This document shows, piece after piece, positions 1 to 6,232 of a stretch of DNA of 13,647 nt (positions are counted from its first letter, which is position 1; every line of letters starts with the position of its first letter). The stretch comes from JBGPIK01 sp041484845 (lineage in GTDB: Bacteria > Desulfobacterota > Binatia > UBA9968): NCBI GenBank assembly GCA_041484845.1, contig JBGPIK010000154.1, forward strand, positions 1 through 13,647, written 5' to 3'. A program made the translations under genes and the position numbers. The notes beneath the pieces are model-generated. The model had not been told where the DNA came from. It saw only the letters and a list, made by a program, of their open reading frames with translations, and searched no databases.

Positions 1-645
1 AAGGAAAAGGACTACGACGCCGACGAACTCGACCGCTTCCCTAAAGGCGCGGGCTACCCCGGTAACAAGGCGGACTGGGGCTGGGTGCAACACATCCTCG
101 CGAGCATGAATGACAAAGGCCGCGCGGCGGTGGTGCTCGACGCCGGCGCCGCGTCACGCGGCTCCGGCAACGCGAACAACAACAAAGAAAAAGACGTTCG
201 CAAATGGTTCGTCGAGCAGGACTTGATCGAGGGCGTTATCTACCTGCCGGAAAATCTCTTCTACAACACCACCGCGCCCGGCATCATCATCGTGCTTAAC
301 AAGGCCAAGCAGAAGGAACGACAGGGAAAACTCTTCCTGCTCAACGCCAGCCGTGAGTTCACCAAAGGCGACCCGAAGAACTATATCCCCGACGACGCCA
401 TCGCACGCATCGCCGAAACTTTCATCGCGTGGAAGGAAGTGGAGAAATACTCGCGCATCGTCACGCGCGACGAGATCGCCAAGAAAGACTTCGACATCTC
501 TCCCAGCCGTTACATTCACACGGGTGCGGCCGAGGAGTACCGCCCGATTGGCGAAATTGTGGAGGAGTTGGAGGAGTTGGAGGCGGAAGCAAAGAGCACT
601 GAAAAGATTTTGAGAAGTGTCCTGGCAAAAATCGCAGCGTCATGA
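1..645 (+). CDS. hsdM: Type I R-M system DNA methyltransferase subunit HsdM, 3' part
   Basis: The reading frame is open from the first base (frame 1) and ends at TGA 643-645, so only the C-terminal 214 residues are present; the SAM-binding and NPPY/F motifs would lie upstream of the window. The visible part matches the end of the N6_Mtase domain: GRAAVVLDAGAASRG, then KDVRKWFVEQDLIEGVIYLP, then FYNTTAPGIIIVLNK, followed by a helical tail ending in a run of Glu (EEYRPIGEIVEELEELEAEAK). HsdM methylates adenine in the sequence chosen by HsdS and joins HsdS and HsdR in the type I complex. Its stop overlaps the hsdS start as ATGA, which implies translational coupling. The family assignment is firm; the exact subtype cannot be told from this part. 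Confidence 0.93.
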   Translation, partial: KEKDYDADELDRFPKGAGYPGNKADWGWVQHILASMNDKGRAAVVLDAGAASRGSGNANNNKEKDVRKWFVEQDLIEGVIYLPENLFYNTTAPGIIIVLNKAKQKERQGKLFLLNASREFTKGDPKNYIPDDAIARIAETFIAWKEVEKYSRIVTRDEIAKKDFDISPSRYIHTGAAEEYRPIGEIVEELEELEAEAKSTEKILRSVLAKIAAS

Positions 646-1952
646 CGAGCGAACCGGACAACGGGCCTCTTCCGAAAGATTGGGAAGAAGTTTCCATTGG
701 TGACATAACGAAACTCGTTTATCGCTATCCTACGTATTACGGCATTACCTACGTTGACGAAGGTGTTCCTGAAGTTCGAGGCGAGTTGCTACTCGACAAC
801 GGTGAAATTGAATCCGACAGAAGAAAGTTTCGCTTTATTACAGAAGAGACCGCCAAGATGTTTCCGAAAGTCCGGTTGGAACCTGGCGATATTGTAATGT
901 CTGTGCGTGGCACGATGGGAAAGATAGGAATCGTCAGGGAACAACTCAGAGGCGCGGTTATCACTGCCAATCTGATTCGTCTTTCGCCACAACGTGCGAT
1001 GATTCTACCGGATTTTTTTCGCTTGGCGCTACTTACGCCTGAGTTCATTCAAGGGCTTAACGGTGCATCCCCGCAAACCACGATCAAAACTATTACCGCC
1101 CCGGCACTCAAAGACCTTACGCTGGCTGTACCTCATGCGCTCCCCGAGCAGCAGAAGATTGCGACGGTGTTAGGGCTGGTACAGCGGGCGATCGAGCAGC
1201 AGGAGCGGCTGATCGCGTTGACCACTGAACTGAAGAAGGCACTCCTGCACAAGCTCTTCACCGAAGGCCTCCGCGGCGAACCCCAAAAACAAACCGAAAT
1301 CGGCCCCGTGCCGGAGAGTTGGGAGGTAACACGCCTTGATAATTTCTGCGTTCTGCAGAGGGGGTTTGATATCACCAAGAAGGCGCAGGTGCTTGGCGAT
1401 GTACCCGTCGTGTCGTCTGGCGGAATCGCCAGCTACCACAACGTTGCTAAGGTCAAGGGACCAGGAGTAGTGGTCGGCCGCAAAGGCACTCTGGGAAAAG
1501 TACATTATTTGGATGTCGATTACTGGCCGCATGATACGACGCTTTGGGTAAAGGACTTCAAGGGACACGATCCACTATTCACGTCCTATTTCTTGAGAAC
1601 CCTTCGATTCGAACGTTACAACTCCGGTGCGTCAAACCCGACCCTTAACCGCAACACCGTTCATGCGGAACTCGTTGCTTACCCGCAAAAAGAAGAGCAG
1701 GAAGAGATTGGTCGCATTCTCAGAACAGTGGAAGACAAGACTCGTGTGCATGAGCGCAAACTCCAGACCCTCACCGACCTCTTCCGCACACTGCTGCACC
1801 AATTGATGACGGCGCAGATTCGAGTGCACGAGCTGGATCTTGACGAAATTCTCCCACAGCCTACGAGAAAAACATTAGACAAGTTGTCGTCCAACATTGA
1901 GCAAGCTGGTCAAATAGCGGAAAGTAGTTCACAATTAGTTTCAGACCGATGA
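642..1952 (+). CDS. hsdS: Type I R-M specificity subunit HsdS
   Basis: This 436-residue protein has the usual full-length HsdS layout. The first target-recognition half is about residues 12-165 (starts LPKDWEEVSIGDI). The first conserved coiled-coil spacer is about 166-212 (LPEQQKIATVLGLVQRAIEQ, ending LLHKLFTEGL). The second recognition half is about 222-348 (starts GPVPESWEVTRL). The second spacer is about 349-398 (EEQEEIGRIL, ending LLHQLMTAQIRVHELDL). Each half reads one part of a bipartite target, and the spacers set the distance and bind HsdM. The start ATG 642 overlaps the hsdM stop by 4 nt and has no clear Shine-Dalgarno, fitting coupled translation. Residues 399-436 form a tail with no clear family match. 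A diverged copy of the 3' end of such a gene lies at 4492-4653. HsdS is certain; the recognition sequence cannot be predicted. Confidence 0.95.
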   Translation: MTSEPDNGPLPKDWEEVSIGDITKLVYRYPTYYGITYVDEGVPEVRGELLLDNGEIESDRRKFRFITEETAKMFPKVRLEPGDIVMSVRGTMGKIGIVREQLRGAVITANLIRLSPQRAMILPDFFRLALLTPEFIQGLNGASPQTTIKTITAPALKDLTLAVPHALPEQQKIATVLGLVQRAIEQQERLIALTTELKKALLHKLFTEGLRGEPQKQTEIGPVPESWEVTRLDNFCVLQRGFDITKKAQVLGDVPVVSSGGIASYHNVAKVKGPGVVVGRKGTLGKVHYLDVDYWPHDTTLWVKDFKGHDPLFTSYFLRTLRFERYNSGASNPTLNRNTVHAELVAYPQKEEQEEIGRILRTVEDKTRVHERKLQTLTDLFRTLLHQLMTAQIRVHELDLDEILPQPTRKTLDKLSSNIEQAGQIAESSSQLVSDR

Positions 1953-1996
1953 GGCTATACCACGTCGATGTTTCCAAATGGGCGCAATCCCAATAA
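1949..1996 (+). other. 15-codon mini-ORF overlapping the hsdS stop
   Basis: ATG 1949 overlaps the hsdS TGA (1950-1952) as ATGA and encodes MRLYHVDVSKWAQSQ, ending at TAA 1994-1996. It is in the same frame as the following TIGR04255 gene, with only four codons between its stop and the GTG at 2009. It may be a short coupling peptide that carries ribosomes from hsdS to the next gene, or the original 5' end of that gene cut off by a nonsense codon. TIGR04255 proteins normally begin close to the LP.API.EA motif, which the downstream start preserves, so the mini-ORF is not needed for a complete protein. It could also be chance. Confidence 0.3.
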
Positions 1997-2008
1997 GAGC
2001 GGCTTGAG

Positions 2009-2803
2009 GTGTCTTTGAGTACGCCAGGAGTCGTGGACATCAAAACCGACGAGATTTTTGAGAACTTGCCGCGTGCGCCGATCGTCGAGGCAGTGATAGA
2101 GATCCGGGCGCGTGCGACCAAGACTCTGGAAGAATCGTCCCTCCGTTCTGCACTTGAGCCCAGGTTGGCTGGCTATAGCTTCCTGGATTCCTTGCGGGAA
2201 TTTCACGGCGAAGTAAAGCTTGAAGGTGGAAAGCCTCCGATACAAAAGGTTAGCGACGTCGGCTGGAAAGGGATGCGGTTCCGCTCGTCCGATGAAAAAC
2301 ACATTGTGCAATTCAACCGTGATAGTTTCGTATTTAGTCGGCTGGAACCTTACTTAACGTGGGACCAGCTTTTCGGTGAAAGCCAAAGGCTCTGGGCGAT
2401 TTTTGAGGAAGTGGCGCAACCGGCTGACATTCAACGTATCGGACTCCGCTATATTAACAGAATTAAACTCCCGCCCGGGGAGCTTCGTTTCGAGGAATTT
2501 ATCCAACCGGCCCCCTCAACTCCCCGCGAATTGGACCTCCCGTTCGATGGTTTCATGCATTACGATACACTTGCCGTGCCAGAACATCCTTTCGCCATCA
2601 ATGTAATTCGAACCGTCCAACGGCCAAGCGGTGCAGGGGATGCTGGAGTCGCGCTGATACTCGATATCGATGTATTTACGACTCAGGGGTTCGACGTTGA
2701 CGATGCTTTCTTCGGCCAGCGGCTGCTGGAAATGCGTTGGTTGAAGAACAAGGTGTTCTTTGGCAGTATTACCGAAAGGGCGCTGGAGATGTTCCGATGT
2801 TAA
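2009..2803 (+). CDS. TIGR04255 family protein
   Basis: The 264-residue product has the hallmarks of the sporadically distributed TIGR04255 family. The N-terminal signature LPRAPIVEAVIEIR is at residues 20-33, a middle segment HIVQFNRDSFVFSRLEPY at about 98-115, and IQRIGLRYINRI at about 141-152. Length is usual for the family (about 250-270). No signal peptide or membrane segment is visible, so it should be cytoplasmic. The biochemical function of the family is unknown to me. The frame is closed by TAA 1994, so the start must be GTG 2009 or TTG 2015; neither has an ideally spaced Shine-Dalgarno. It lies 56 bp after hsdS, and its 3' end overlaps the next gene by 7 nt, so the two are probably translated together. 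Family call firm, function unknown. Confidence 0.85.
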   Translation: MSLSTPGVVDIKTDEIFENLPRAPIVEAVIEIRARATKTLEESSLRSALEPRLAGYSFLDSLREFHGEVKLEGGKPPIQKVSDVGWKGMRFRSSDEKHIVQFNRDSFVFSRLEPYLTWDQLFGESQRLWAIFEEVAQPADIQRIGLRYINRIKLPPGELRFEEFIQPAPSTPRELDLPFDGFMHYDTLAVPEHPFAINVIRTVQRPSGAGDAGVALILDIDVFTTQGFDVDDAFFGQRLLEMRWLKNKVFFGSITERALEMFRC

Positions 2804-3294
2804 TGGAAGTGACCGCCTCAGCTATTATTTCCCTAAGTGCCGTACCTACCTCGGGTGCCAGCGATACAGCACAATTTGTTGCGTCCCAAGTCGAACAAGG
2901 GCGTCGCCACTTGCAAGATTCCTATGCCTTTGGACTGAGGGCTAAAGGGGTATTCGGCGAACTTTATCAGACTCTAGAAGAGTGTCGCGAGCCTAATTGG
3001 GATGGTTACGGAGCGGAACCAGTGTTAGATACAACCTACCAGTTAGCGCAAAAATTCCTGGAGGTGTTGCCGCTAGGAATGCCGGCACCATCTATTGGCG
3101 CCGAACCCGACGGTCACCTCACCGTAGAATGGTACCGATCGCCCCGACGAACACTATCTGTTAGCGTGAGCCCTGAGGGCGAATTGCATTACGCCGCTCT
3201 TATCGGATCAGCCAAAGCTTACGGTACTGAGCCGTTCTTTGGGGAAGCTCCCAAAGCGATCGTTGATCTTGTCCACCGGGTTATGGCTGCATGA
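2797..3294 (+). CDS. NWDGYGA-motif protein, copy 1 (cassette member)
   Basis: I do not recognise a named family. I chose ATG 2797 (165 residues) because GGAG 2785-2788 lies 8 nt upstream; ATG 2803 is an alternative. The first ~50 residues are variable and absent from the other copies. The conserved core follows: a helix with LYQTLEECREPNWDGYGAEP (NWDGYGA at 67-73), then PSIGAEPDG (98-106), TVEWYRSPRRTLSVSVSPEG (109-128) and LHYAAL, finishing with a helix near VDLVHRV. The pattern suggests a small alpha+beta protein with a beta sheet in the second half. It overlaps the TIGR04255 gene by 7 nt and the next gene by 4 nt (ATGA), so the three products are likely made together and may form a complex. 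Related copies are at 4112-4507, 7887-8057 (truncated) and 9338-9727. It is clearly a gene, of unknown function. Confidence 0.82.
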   Translation: MLMEVTASAIISLSAVPTSGASDTAQFVASQVEQGRRHLQDSYAFGLRAKGVFGELYQTLEECREPNWDGYGAEPVLDTTYQLAQKFLEVLPLGMPAPSIGAEPDGHLTVEWYRSPRRTLSVSVSPEGELHYAALIGSAKAYGTEPFFGEAPKAIVDLVHRVMAA

Positions 3295-3713
3295 GCGATG
3301 GCGGGACACTGCCAACGGTAAATCCTGACGAGTGGCTTGCCCGCTTCATTCACTATCAACGTTATATTCGACAGGATCGGACAATTCGTCCGGACGCGTT
3401 CATTCCGCATCCGTATCCTGACCTTTCCGTAACTCGACATCTTCAACTCTCTCACATCCAGCTTTGGGAAATCGGTCAAGATGTGGCTCGGCAGATTGGC
3501 CAACCGCTACGGGGGCGAGCGGACGTCCAAGTTTCTGTATTTAAACACCAGAAACTAAATGTCGTCGAAGCACCTTTGCTAGAAAATCCCAACCATGCCA
3601 ACGTGACTGGCTGGCCGGCCGAAAAACCAGCGCAGAAAATCATCGCGCAGCAAATCGCCGCTGCTGCCGGCAAGGCACGGGAGTTCCCCGCAAAACACGG
3701 CCTAACCGTATAA
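3291..3713 (+). CDS. Small conserved protein with NPNHANVTGWPAEK motif
   Basis: The ATG at 3291 overlaps the previous stop as ATGA, giving a 140-residue product. Visible blocks are RPDAFIPHPYPDLSVTRH (33-50), LWEIGQDVA (58-66), the basic/acidic GRADVQV (75-81), and NPNHANVTGWPAEKPAQK (99-116), followed by a helix IIAQQIAAAAGKA. I recall small proteins of unknown function sharing the NHA..GWP..K..Q block, usually beside other small accessory genes, but know no assigned activity. There is no signal peptide or membrane segment. The overlaps make it the third member of a coupled TIGR04255 / NWDGYGA / NHA-GWP unit. The histidines and Asp/Glu in the conserved blocks would be natural mutation targets if it is an enzyme, but nothing proves catalysis. 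Confidence 0.8.
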   Translation: MSDGGTLPTVNPDEWLARFIHYQRYIRQDRTIRPDAFIPHPYPDLSVTRHLQLSHIQLWEIGQDVARQIGQPLRGRADVQVSVFKHQKLNVVEAPLLENPNHANVTGWPAEKPAQKIIAQQIAAAAGKAREFPAKHGLTV

Positions 3714-3730
3714 TTGCCCCCTGACTGAAG

Positions 3731-3822
3731 GTATGTTTGCAAAACGAACATATCCTAAGAATATGTCCAAAAACCGGTATTTTTGGACACGTTTTTGGGA
3801 TATGTCCAAGCCGTGGACATAT
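3731..3822 (+). repeat. Palindromic element A, copy 1 (TGTCC/GGACA hairpins)
   Basis: This segment contains two perfect inverted repeats. TGTCCAAAAA (3764-3773) pairs with TTTTTGGACA (3780-3789) across a 6-nt loop, and ATATGTCCA (3800-3808) pairs with TGGACATAT (3814-3822) across 5 nt. A left part reads ATGTTTGCAAAACGAACAT. The stretch 3784-3820 matches 9285-9321 at 36 of 37 positions, and the left part is repeated near 6080. There is no T-run typical of a terminator. It could be a regulator's operator or a mobile palindromic repeat. The rest of 3714-4045 holds no credible gene: the 87-codon + frame and the long - frame over it read straight through the repeats and resemble nothing known. Confidence 0.7.
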
Positions 3823-3943
3823 GAGGTTAAAGCCCGACTGATGGCTAACCGAGCGCCAGATCAGAGCTTTCACGCTTTCAGCCAAATCAAAAGACCGAAG
3901 GTTGGCGAGTCCGGCTCTCAGTTGCGGTATTCGCATTTTGTTT

Positions 3944-4007
3944 TGGCGCGATCTCGATATTGCGCCAGAAAAAACTGGTTTTGTGGCGCGATTTAATAAT
4001 TGCGCCA
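3944..4007 (+). promoter_or_regulatory. Palindromic element B, copy 1 (paired TGGCGC-N12-GCGCCA)
   Basis: Two 24-bp sites occur in a row: TGGCGC 3944-3949 with GCGCCA 3962-3967, and TGGCGC 3984-3989 with GCGCCA 4002-4007. Both have a 12-nt, mostly AT-rich spacer that starts GAT and ends ATT. The same site occurs upstream of the intact fic gene at 6246-6269. This geometry is typical of a dimeric DNA-binding protein's operator. Here no intact regulated gene follows directly; the next start is the dead hsdR remnant at 4046. This therefore looks like a displaced or orphan regulatory region. Confidence 0.6.
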
Positions 4008-4045
4008 TATATAAACCGCCGATGGCCGTAGACAGGCATGAAGCG

Positions 4046-4111
4046 ATGACAATACCCGGCGAACACAAAACGGTTCACGCCCACATCCTTGGCTAGGCCA
4101 AAGAGATCTGC
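4046..4111 (+). pseudogene. Remnant of an hsdR 5' end, with nonsense codon
   Basis: The 22 codons from ATG 4046 read M-T-I-PGEHKTVHAHILG-stop-AKEIC. The intact HsdR of this window begins M-P-A-PGEHKTVQARILTYAQEIG, which is 14 of 22 identical, including the uninterrupted PGEHKTV. The TAG at 4094-4096 replaces the Tyr17 codon. Similarity stops where the second NWDGYGA gene begins (ATG 4112). It is therefore the first 66 bp of another hsdR gene joined to unrelated sequence. It cannot encode a useful product. Confidence 0.75.
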
Positions 4112-4507
4112 ATGTTCGAGGAGCTTTTGAAAACCTTCGAGGAGTGTCGTGAATCCAATTGGGACGGCTACGGCGCTCAATCAGTGCGCGAAGAGACCTA
4201 CCATTTAGCTCATCAAATCTTGGCGGTTTTACCGCTCCGCACACAGGTGCCGTCGATTGGGGCTGAGCCGGACGGGCAGATTACTGTGGAATGGCATCGG
4301 TCACCAAAGCGAACTCTATCCGTGAGCATAAGCCCTGAAGGAAATCTGTATTTCGCGGCTCTTCTCGAGTCAGACAAAACCGTCGGCACGGAGCCCTTTG
4401 TCGGTGACGTGCCGAAAATCATCGCTGATTTGATCGATCGGGTTACGGCTACACATGAAGATATTGGGACACAGACGGGGCGAGGGAGACGATGGAACAC
4501 CAGTTGA
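4112..4507 (+). CDS. NWDGYGA-motif protein, copy 2
   Basis: The 131-residue product lacks the ~50-residue variable N-terminus of copy 1 and starts directly at the core: MFEELLKTFEECRESNWDGYGA (motif at 16-22), then PSIGAEPDG, TVEWHRSPKRTLSVSISPEG and IADLIDRV. A weak AGAG (4102-4105) precedes ATG 4112. The last ~17 residues (from HEDIGTQ) do not match the other copies, because the frame runs past the family's usual end into the hsdS remnant that begins at 4492. It lies between an hsdR-start remnant and an hsdS-end remnant, without the TIGR04255 and NHA-GWP partners seen at copy 1. It may be functional as a stand-alone protein or be a decaying duplicate; conserved core codons favour recent function. 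Role unknown. Confidence 0.7.
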   Translation: MFEELLKTFEECRESNWDGYGAQSVREETYHLAHQILAVLPLRTQVPSIGAEPDGQITVEWHRSPKRTLSVSISPEGNLYFAALLESDKTVGTEPFVGDVPKIIADLIDRVTATHEDIGTQTGRGRRWNTS

Positions 4508-4653
4508 TGACGGCGCAGACTCGGGTCCACGACTTCGACCTCGACGGAATTCTGGCACAAGCTGTGCCGGACAATCTCTCACAGACTGTAAGAGAAAAAG
4601 GCAACAGATTGTTACCAAATTCTCCAAAGGCTGGTGGAGTTTCTGAGCGATGA
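4492..4653 (+). pseudogene. Remnant of an hsdS 3' end
   Basis: The frame from ATG 4492 encodes 53 residues starting M-E-HQLMTAQTRVHDFDLDGIL. The intact HsdS has HQLMTAQIRVHELDLDEIL at 386-404. Over 57 nt (4498-4554 against 1797-1853), 46 bases are identical. Only the final spacer helix and tail of HsdS remain; no recognition domain is present. The frame ends at TGA 4651-4653, overlapping the DUF1016 start (4650), the junction expected of an old hsdS-DUF1016 operon. GAGGGAG (4482-4488) just before ATG 4492 could still drive translation of the stub, but I treat it as a pseudogene. Confidence 0.75.
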
Positions 4654-5762
4654 TGAAGACCAAACTCCCGTTGAACCGGGAATACGTTGAGTTTGTTACC
4701 GAGCTGAAGCAGCGGATCGCGTCGGCGCGACTGCACGCCGCGCGGGCGGTGAACCAGGATCTCATTTTGCTCTATTGGGACATTGGACGGGGCATTGTCG
4801 AACGGCAAGAGAAACTCGGCTGGGGCCAGTCGGTGGTGGAGATGCTTTCCCGTGATCTACAAAAGGCTTTTCCTGGATTGACGGGATTTTCGGCGGCGAA
4901 CCTGTGGCGCATGAGGCAATTTTACGCCGAACATTCGGCGGCGACATTTCTCGCGCAGGCTGCGCGAGAAATGAAAGTCACACTATCAGCGGAGAGTCGG
5001 GACCGATTTCTCGCGCAGGTTGCGCGAGAACTCCTTTCCGCGATCCCGTGGTGGCATCACGTCGTGCTATTAGGCAGGGTTAAAACCCCGGCCGGACGTT
5101 TCTACTATATCCACGCCGCAGCGAAACTCGGTTGGAGCCGCAACGTTTTGCTTAATCAGATTAAAGCCAATGCCTACGAACGGTCGCTGGCGGAGGGCAA
5201 GACACACAACTTCCCGGCTGTCCTGCCGGAATATCTCGCGGAGCAGGCGGAGGAAGCGCTCAAGAGCTCATATAATTTAGAGTTCCTGGGGATCCGGCGG
5301 GCGGTGAAGGAACGGGAGTTAGAGGACCGGCTGATCGAGCGCCTGCGGGATTTCATCCTTGAGCTGGGCTACGGATTCTGTTTCATCGGACGACAGCATC
5401 GGCTGACGCTTGGTAAAAAGGAGTATTTCATCGACTTGCTGTTCTACCACCGTTTTCTCAAGGCGCTGGTAGCGGTGGAATTGAAGGTCGGCCCATTCGA
5501 GCCGGAGTATGCGGGCAAGATGGATTTCTACCTGAACCTGCTTAACGAAAAGGAGCGGGGGCACAGCGACAACCCATCCATCGGTATTATCTTGTGCGCG
5601 GAGAAAGACGATGTCGTGGTGGAATTCTCGCTCAAGACAAAGACCAACCCCATCGGCGTGGCGGAATACCATCTGACCGAGAAGCTGCCGAAGGCACTCA
5701 AAGGTAAGCTACCAAGCAAGCGTGACCTGCGGAGAGCGCTGCTGAACGACAAACCGCTGTAG
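4650..5762 (+). CDS. DUF1016/YhcG-type PDDEXK nuclease
   Basis: The 370-residue protein has the two-part architecture of the DUF1016 family. The N-terminal helical domain spans about residues 10-175 (LYWDIGRGIVERQ, FSAANLWRMRQFY, IPWWHHVVLL, LGWSRNVLLNQIKA). The C-terminal PD-(D/E)XK nuclease domain spans about 200-350. The catalytic set is visible as D262 in FIDLLFYHR and E277-x-K279 in AVELKVGPFEPEYAGKMDFY. Such proteins commonly travel with type I R-M loci and are predicted DNA nucleases. The start ATG 4650 has GGAG at 4636-4639 and overlaps the stop of the hsdS remnant; ATG 4653 is an alternative. Residues ~98-129 form an insertion with two copies of FLA-Q-(A/V)-ARE, encoded by a duplicated palindrome (4946-5030). 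The frame is intact and the active site complete, so it is probably functional. Confidence 0.9.
   Translation: MMKTKLPLNREYVEFVTELKQRIASARLHAARAVNQDLILLYWDIGRGIVERQEKLGWGQSVVEMLSRDLQKAFPGLTGFSAANLWRMRQFYAEHSAATFLAQAAREMKVTLSAESRDRFLAQVARELLSAIPWWHHVVLLGRVKTPAGRFYYIHAAAKLGWSRNVLLNQIKANAYERSLAEGKTHNFPAVLPEYLAEQAEEALKSSYNLEFLGIRRAVKERELEDRLIERLRDFILELGYGFCFIGRQHRLTLGKKEYFIDLLFYHRFLKALVAVELKVGPFEPEYAGKMDFYLNLLNEKERGHSDNPSIGIILCAEKDDVVVEFSLKTKTNPIGVAEYHLTEKLPKALKGKLPSKRDLRRALLNDKPL
4946..5030 (+). repeat. Duplicated palindrome inside the DUF1016 reading frame
   Basis: At 4946-4972 a 27-bp near-perfect palindrome has 13-bp arms (ATTTCTCGCGCAG and CTGCGCGAGAAAT) around a single G. Exactly 60 nt downstream, 5006-5030 repeats it with one base changed within the shared 25 nt; arms TTCTCGCGCA and TGCGCGAGAA. 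The spacing is a multiple of three, so each copy is read in frame as FLAQAARE (residues 100-107) and FLAQVARE (120-127). This falls between the FSAANLWRMRQFY and IPWWHHVVLL blocks, which are close together in other family members as I recall them, so the element looks inserted in a tolerant loop. Confidence 0.75.
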
Positions 5763-5764
5763 TG

Positions 5765-5815
5765 AACGGTCGCGCGACCGTTGACTGCGGAATGAGACGT
5801 ATTCAAGCCAATACG
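5765..5815 (+). promoter_or_regulatory. 18-bp perfect palindrome plus hairpin after the nuclease gene
   Basis: AACGGTCGCGCGACCGTT at 5765-5782 is its own reverse complement and begins 3 nt after the DUF1016 stop. A second inverted repeat follows: CGTATT (5798-5803) with AATACG (5810-5815). There is no loop in the first and no T-run after either, so an intrinsic terminator is unlikely. The position just upstream of the fic remnant's start (5827) suggests an operator or a palindromic repeat. Confidence 0.45.
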
Positions 5816-5826
5816 GAGACCACCTG

Positions 5827-6072
5827 ATGTCTTTTGACCCGGATAAGCCATACAACGATCTTCCACTATTGCCGCCGAAAGCTGAGCTTGAAACGAAGGC
5901 GGTGCTCAGAAAAGCGATCGCCGCGAGCAAGGCACTTGCGGAGCTGAAGGGCGCGGGGGAGTTGATTCCGAATCAGAGCGTGCTGATTCACGCAATCGGA
6001 CTGTAAGAGGCAAAACTCTCGTCCGAAATCGAGAACGTCGTTACGAGCAACGGCGAACTCTGTCAGAGTGCC
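5827..6072 (+). pseudogene. Broken fic gene, N-terminal domain only
   Basis: ATG 5827, with GGAG about 8 nt upstream, opens a frame matching the N-terminal (Fic_N) domain of Fic-family proteins: PYNDLPLLPPKAELETKAVL, then KALAELKGAGELIPNQSVLI and IGL. TAA 6004-6006 interrupts where relatives as I recall them read GLQEAK. The same frame then continues with EAKLSSEIENVVTSNGEL before similarity ends at about 6072, where palindromic element A begins. The catalytic Fic core is absent. The gene is therefore dead twice over, by a nonsense codon and by loss of its 3' part. It is not a fragment of the intact Fic protein at 6334, which has a different N-terminus (winged helix). Confidence 0.75.
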
Positions 6073-6079
6073 AACATGG

Positions 6080-6142
6080 ATATGTTTGCGAAACGAACAT
6101 GTCGTGAGAATATGTCGAAAAAAGTCGCTTCTTTGAACATAT
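6080..6142 (+). repeat. Palindromic element A, copy 2 (diverged)
   Basis: This stretch repeats the left part of the element at 3731: TATGTTTGCRAAACGAACAT, then GAATATGTC and an A-run, ending with GAACATATC. It replaces the missing 3' part of the fic remnant, so it marks a junction. It precedes a B-type palindrome cluster (6233-6320), the same order as at 3731-4007. Confidence 0.55.
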
Positions 6143-6232
6143 CTGTTGAGTCTGTTTAGTGAGCTGATCCCCCTGATCGGGTCATCTTGATCCGCCAAGA
6201 GACTACCTTTAGGCATAGTTTGAGGGTCTTGC

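Noticed and set aside
3764..3822. Intrinsic terminators at the hairpins of element A
   Set aside because: The stems are AT-rich and not followed by a T-run, and near-identical copies occur in front of genes as well as after them.
3640..4068. Long minus-strand frame (142 codons) and plus-strand 87-codon frame over 3733-3996
   Set aside because: Both read through palindromic repeats and contain no recognisable domain or ribosome site; similar spurious translations arise at every copy of element A.
1994..6006. Stop-codon reassignment, suggested by TAA or TAG codons inside otherwise homologous stretches (1994, 4094, 6004)
   Set aside because: The intact genes use TAA, TAG and TGA as normal terminators, and two of the three stretches are also truncated, so pseudogene decay explains them better.
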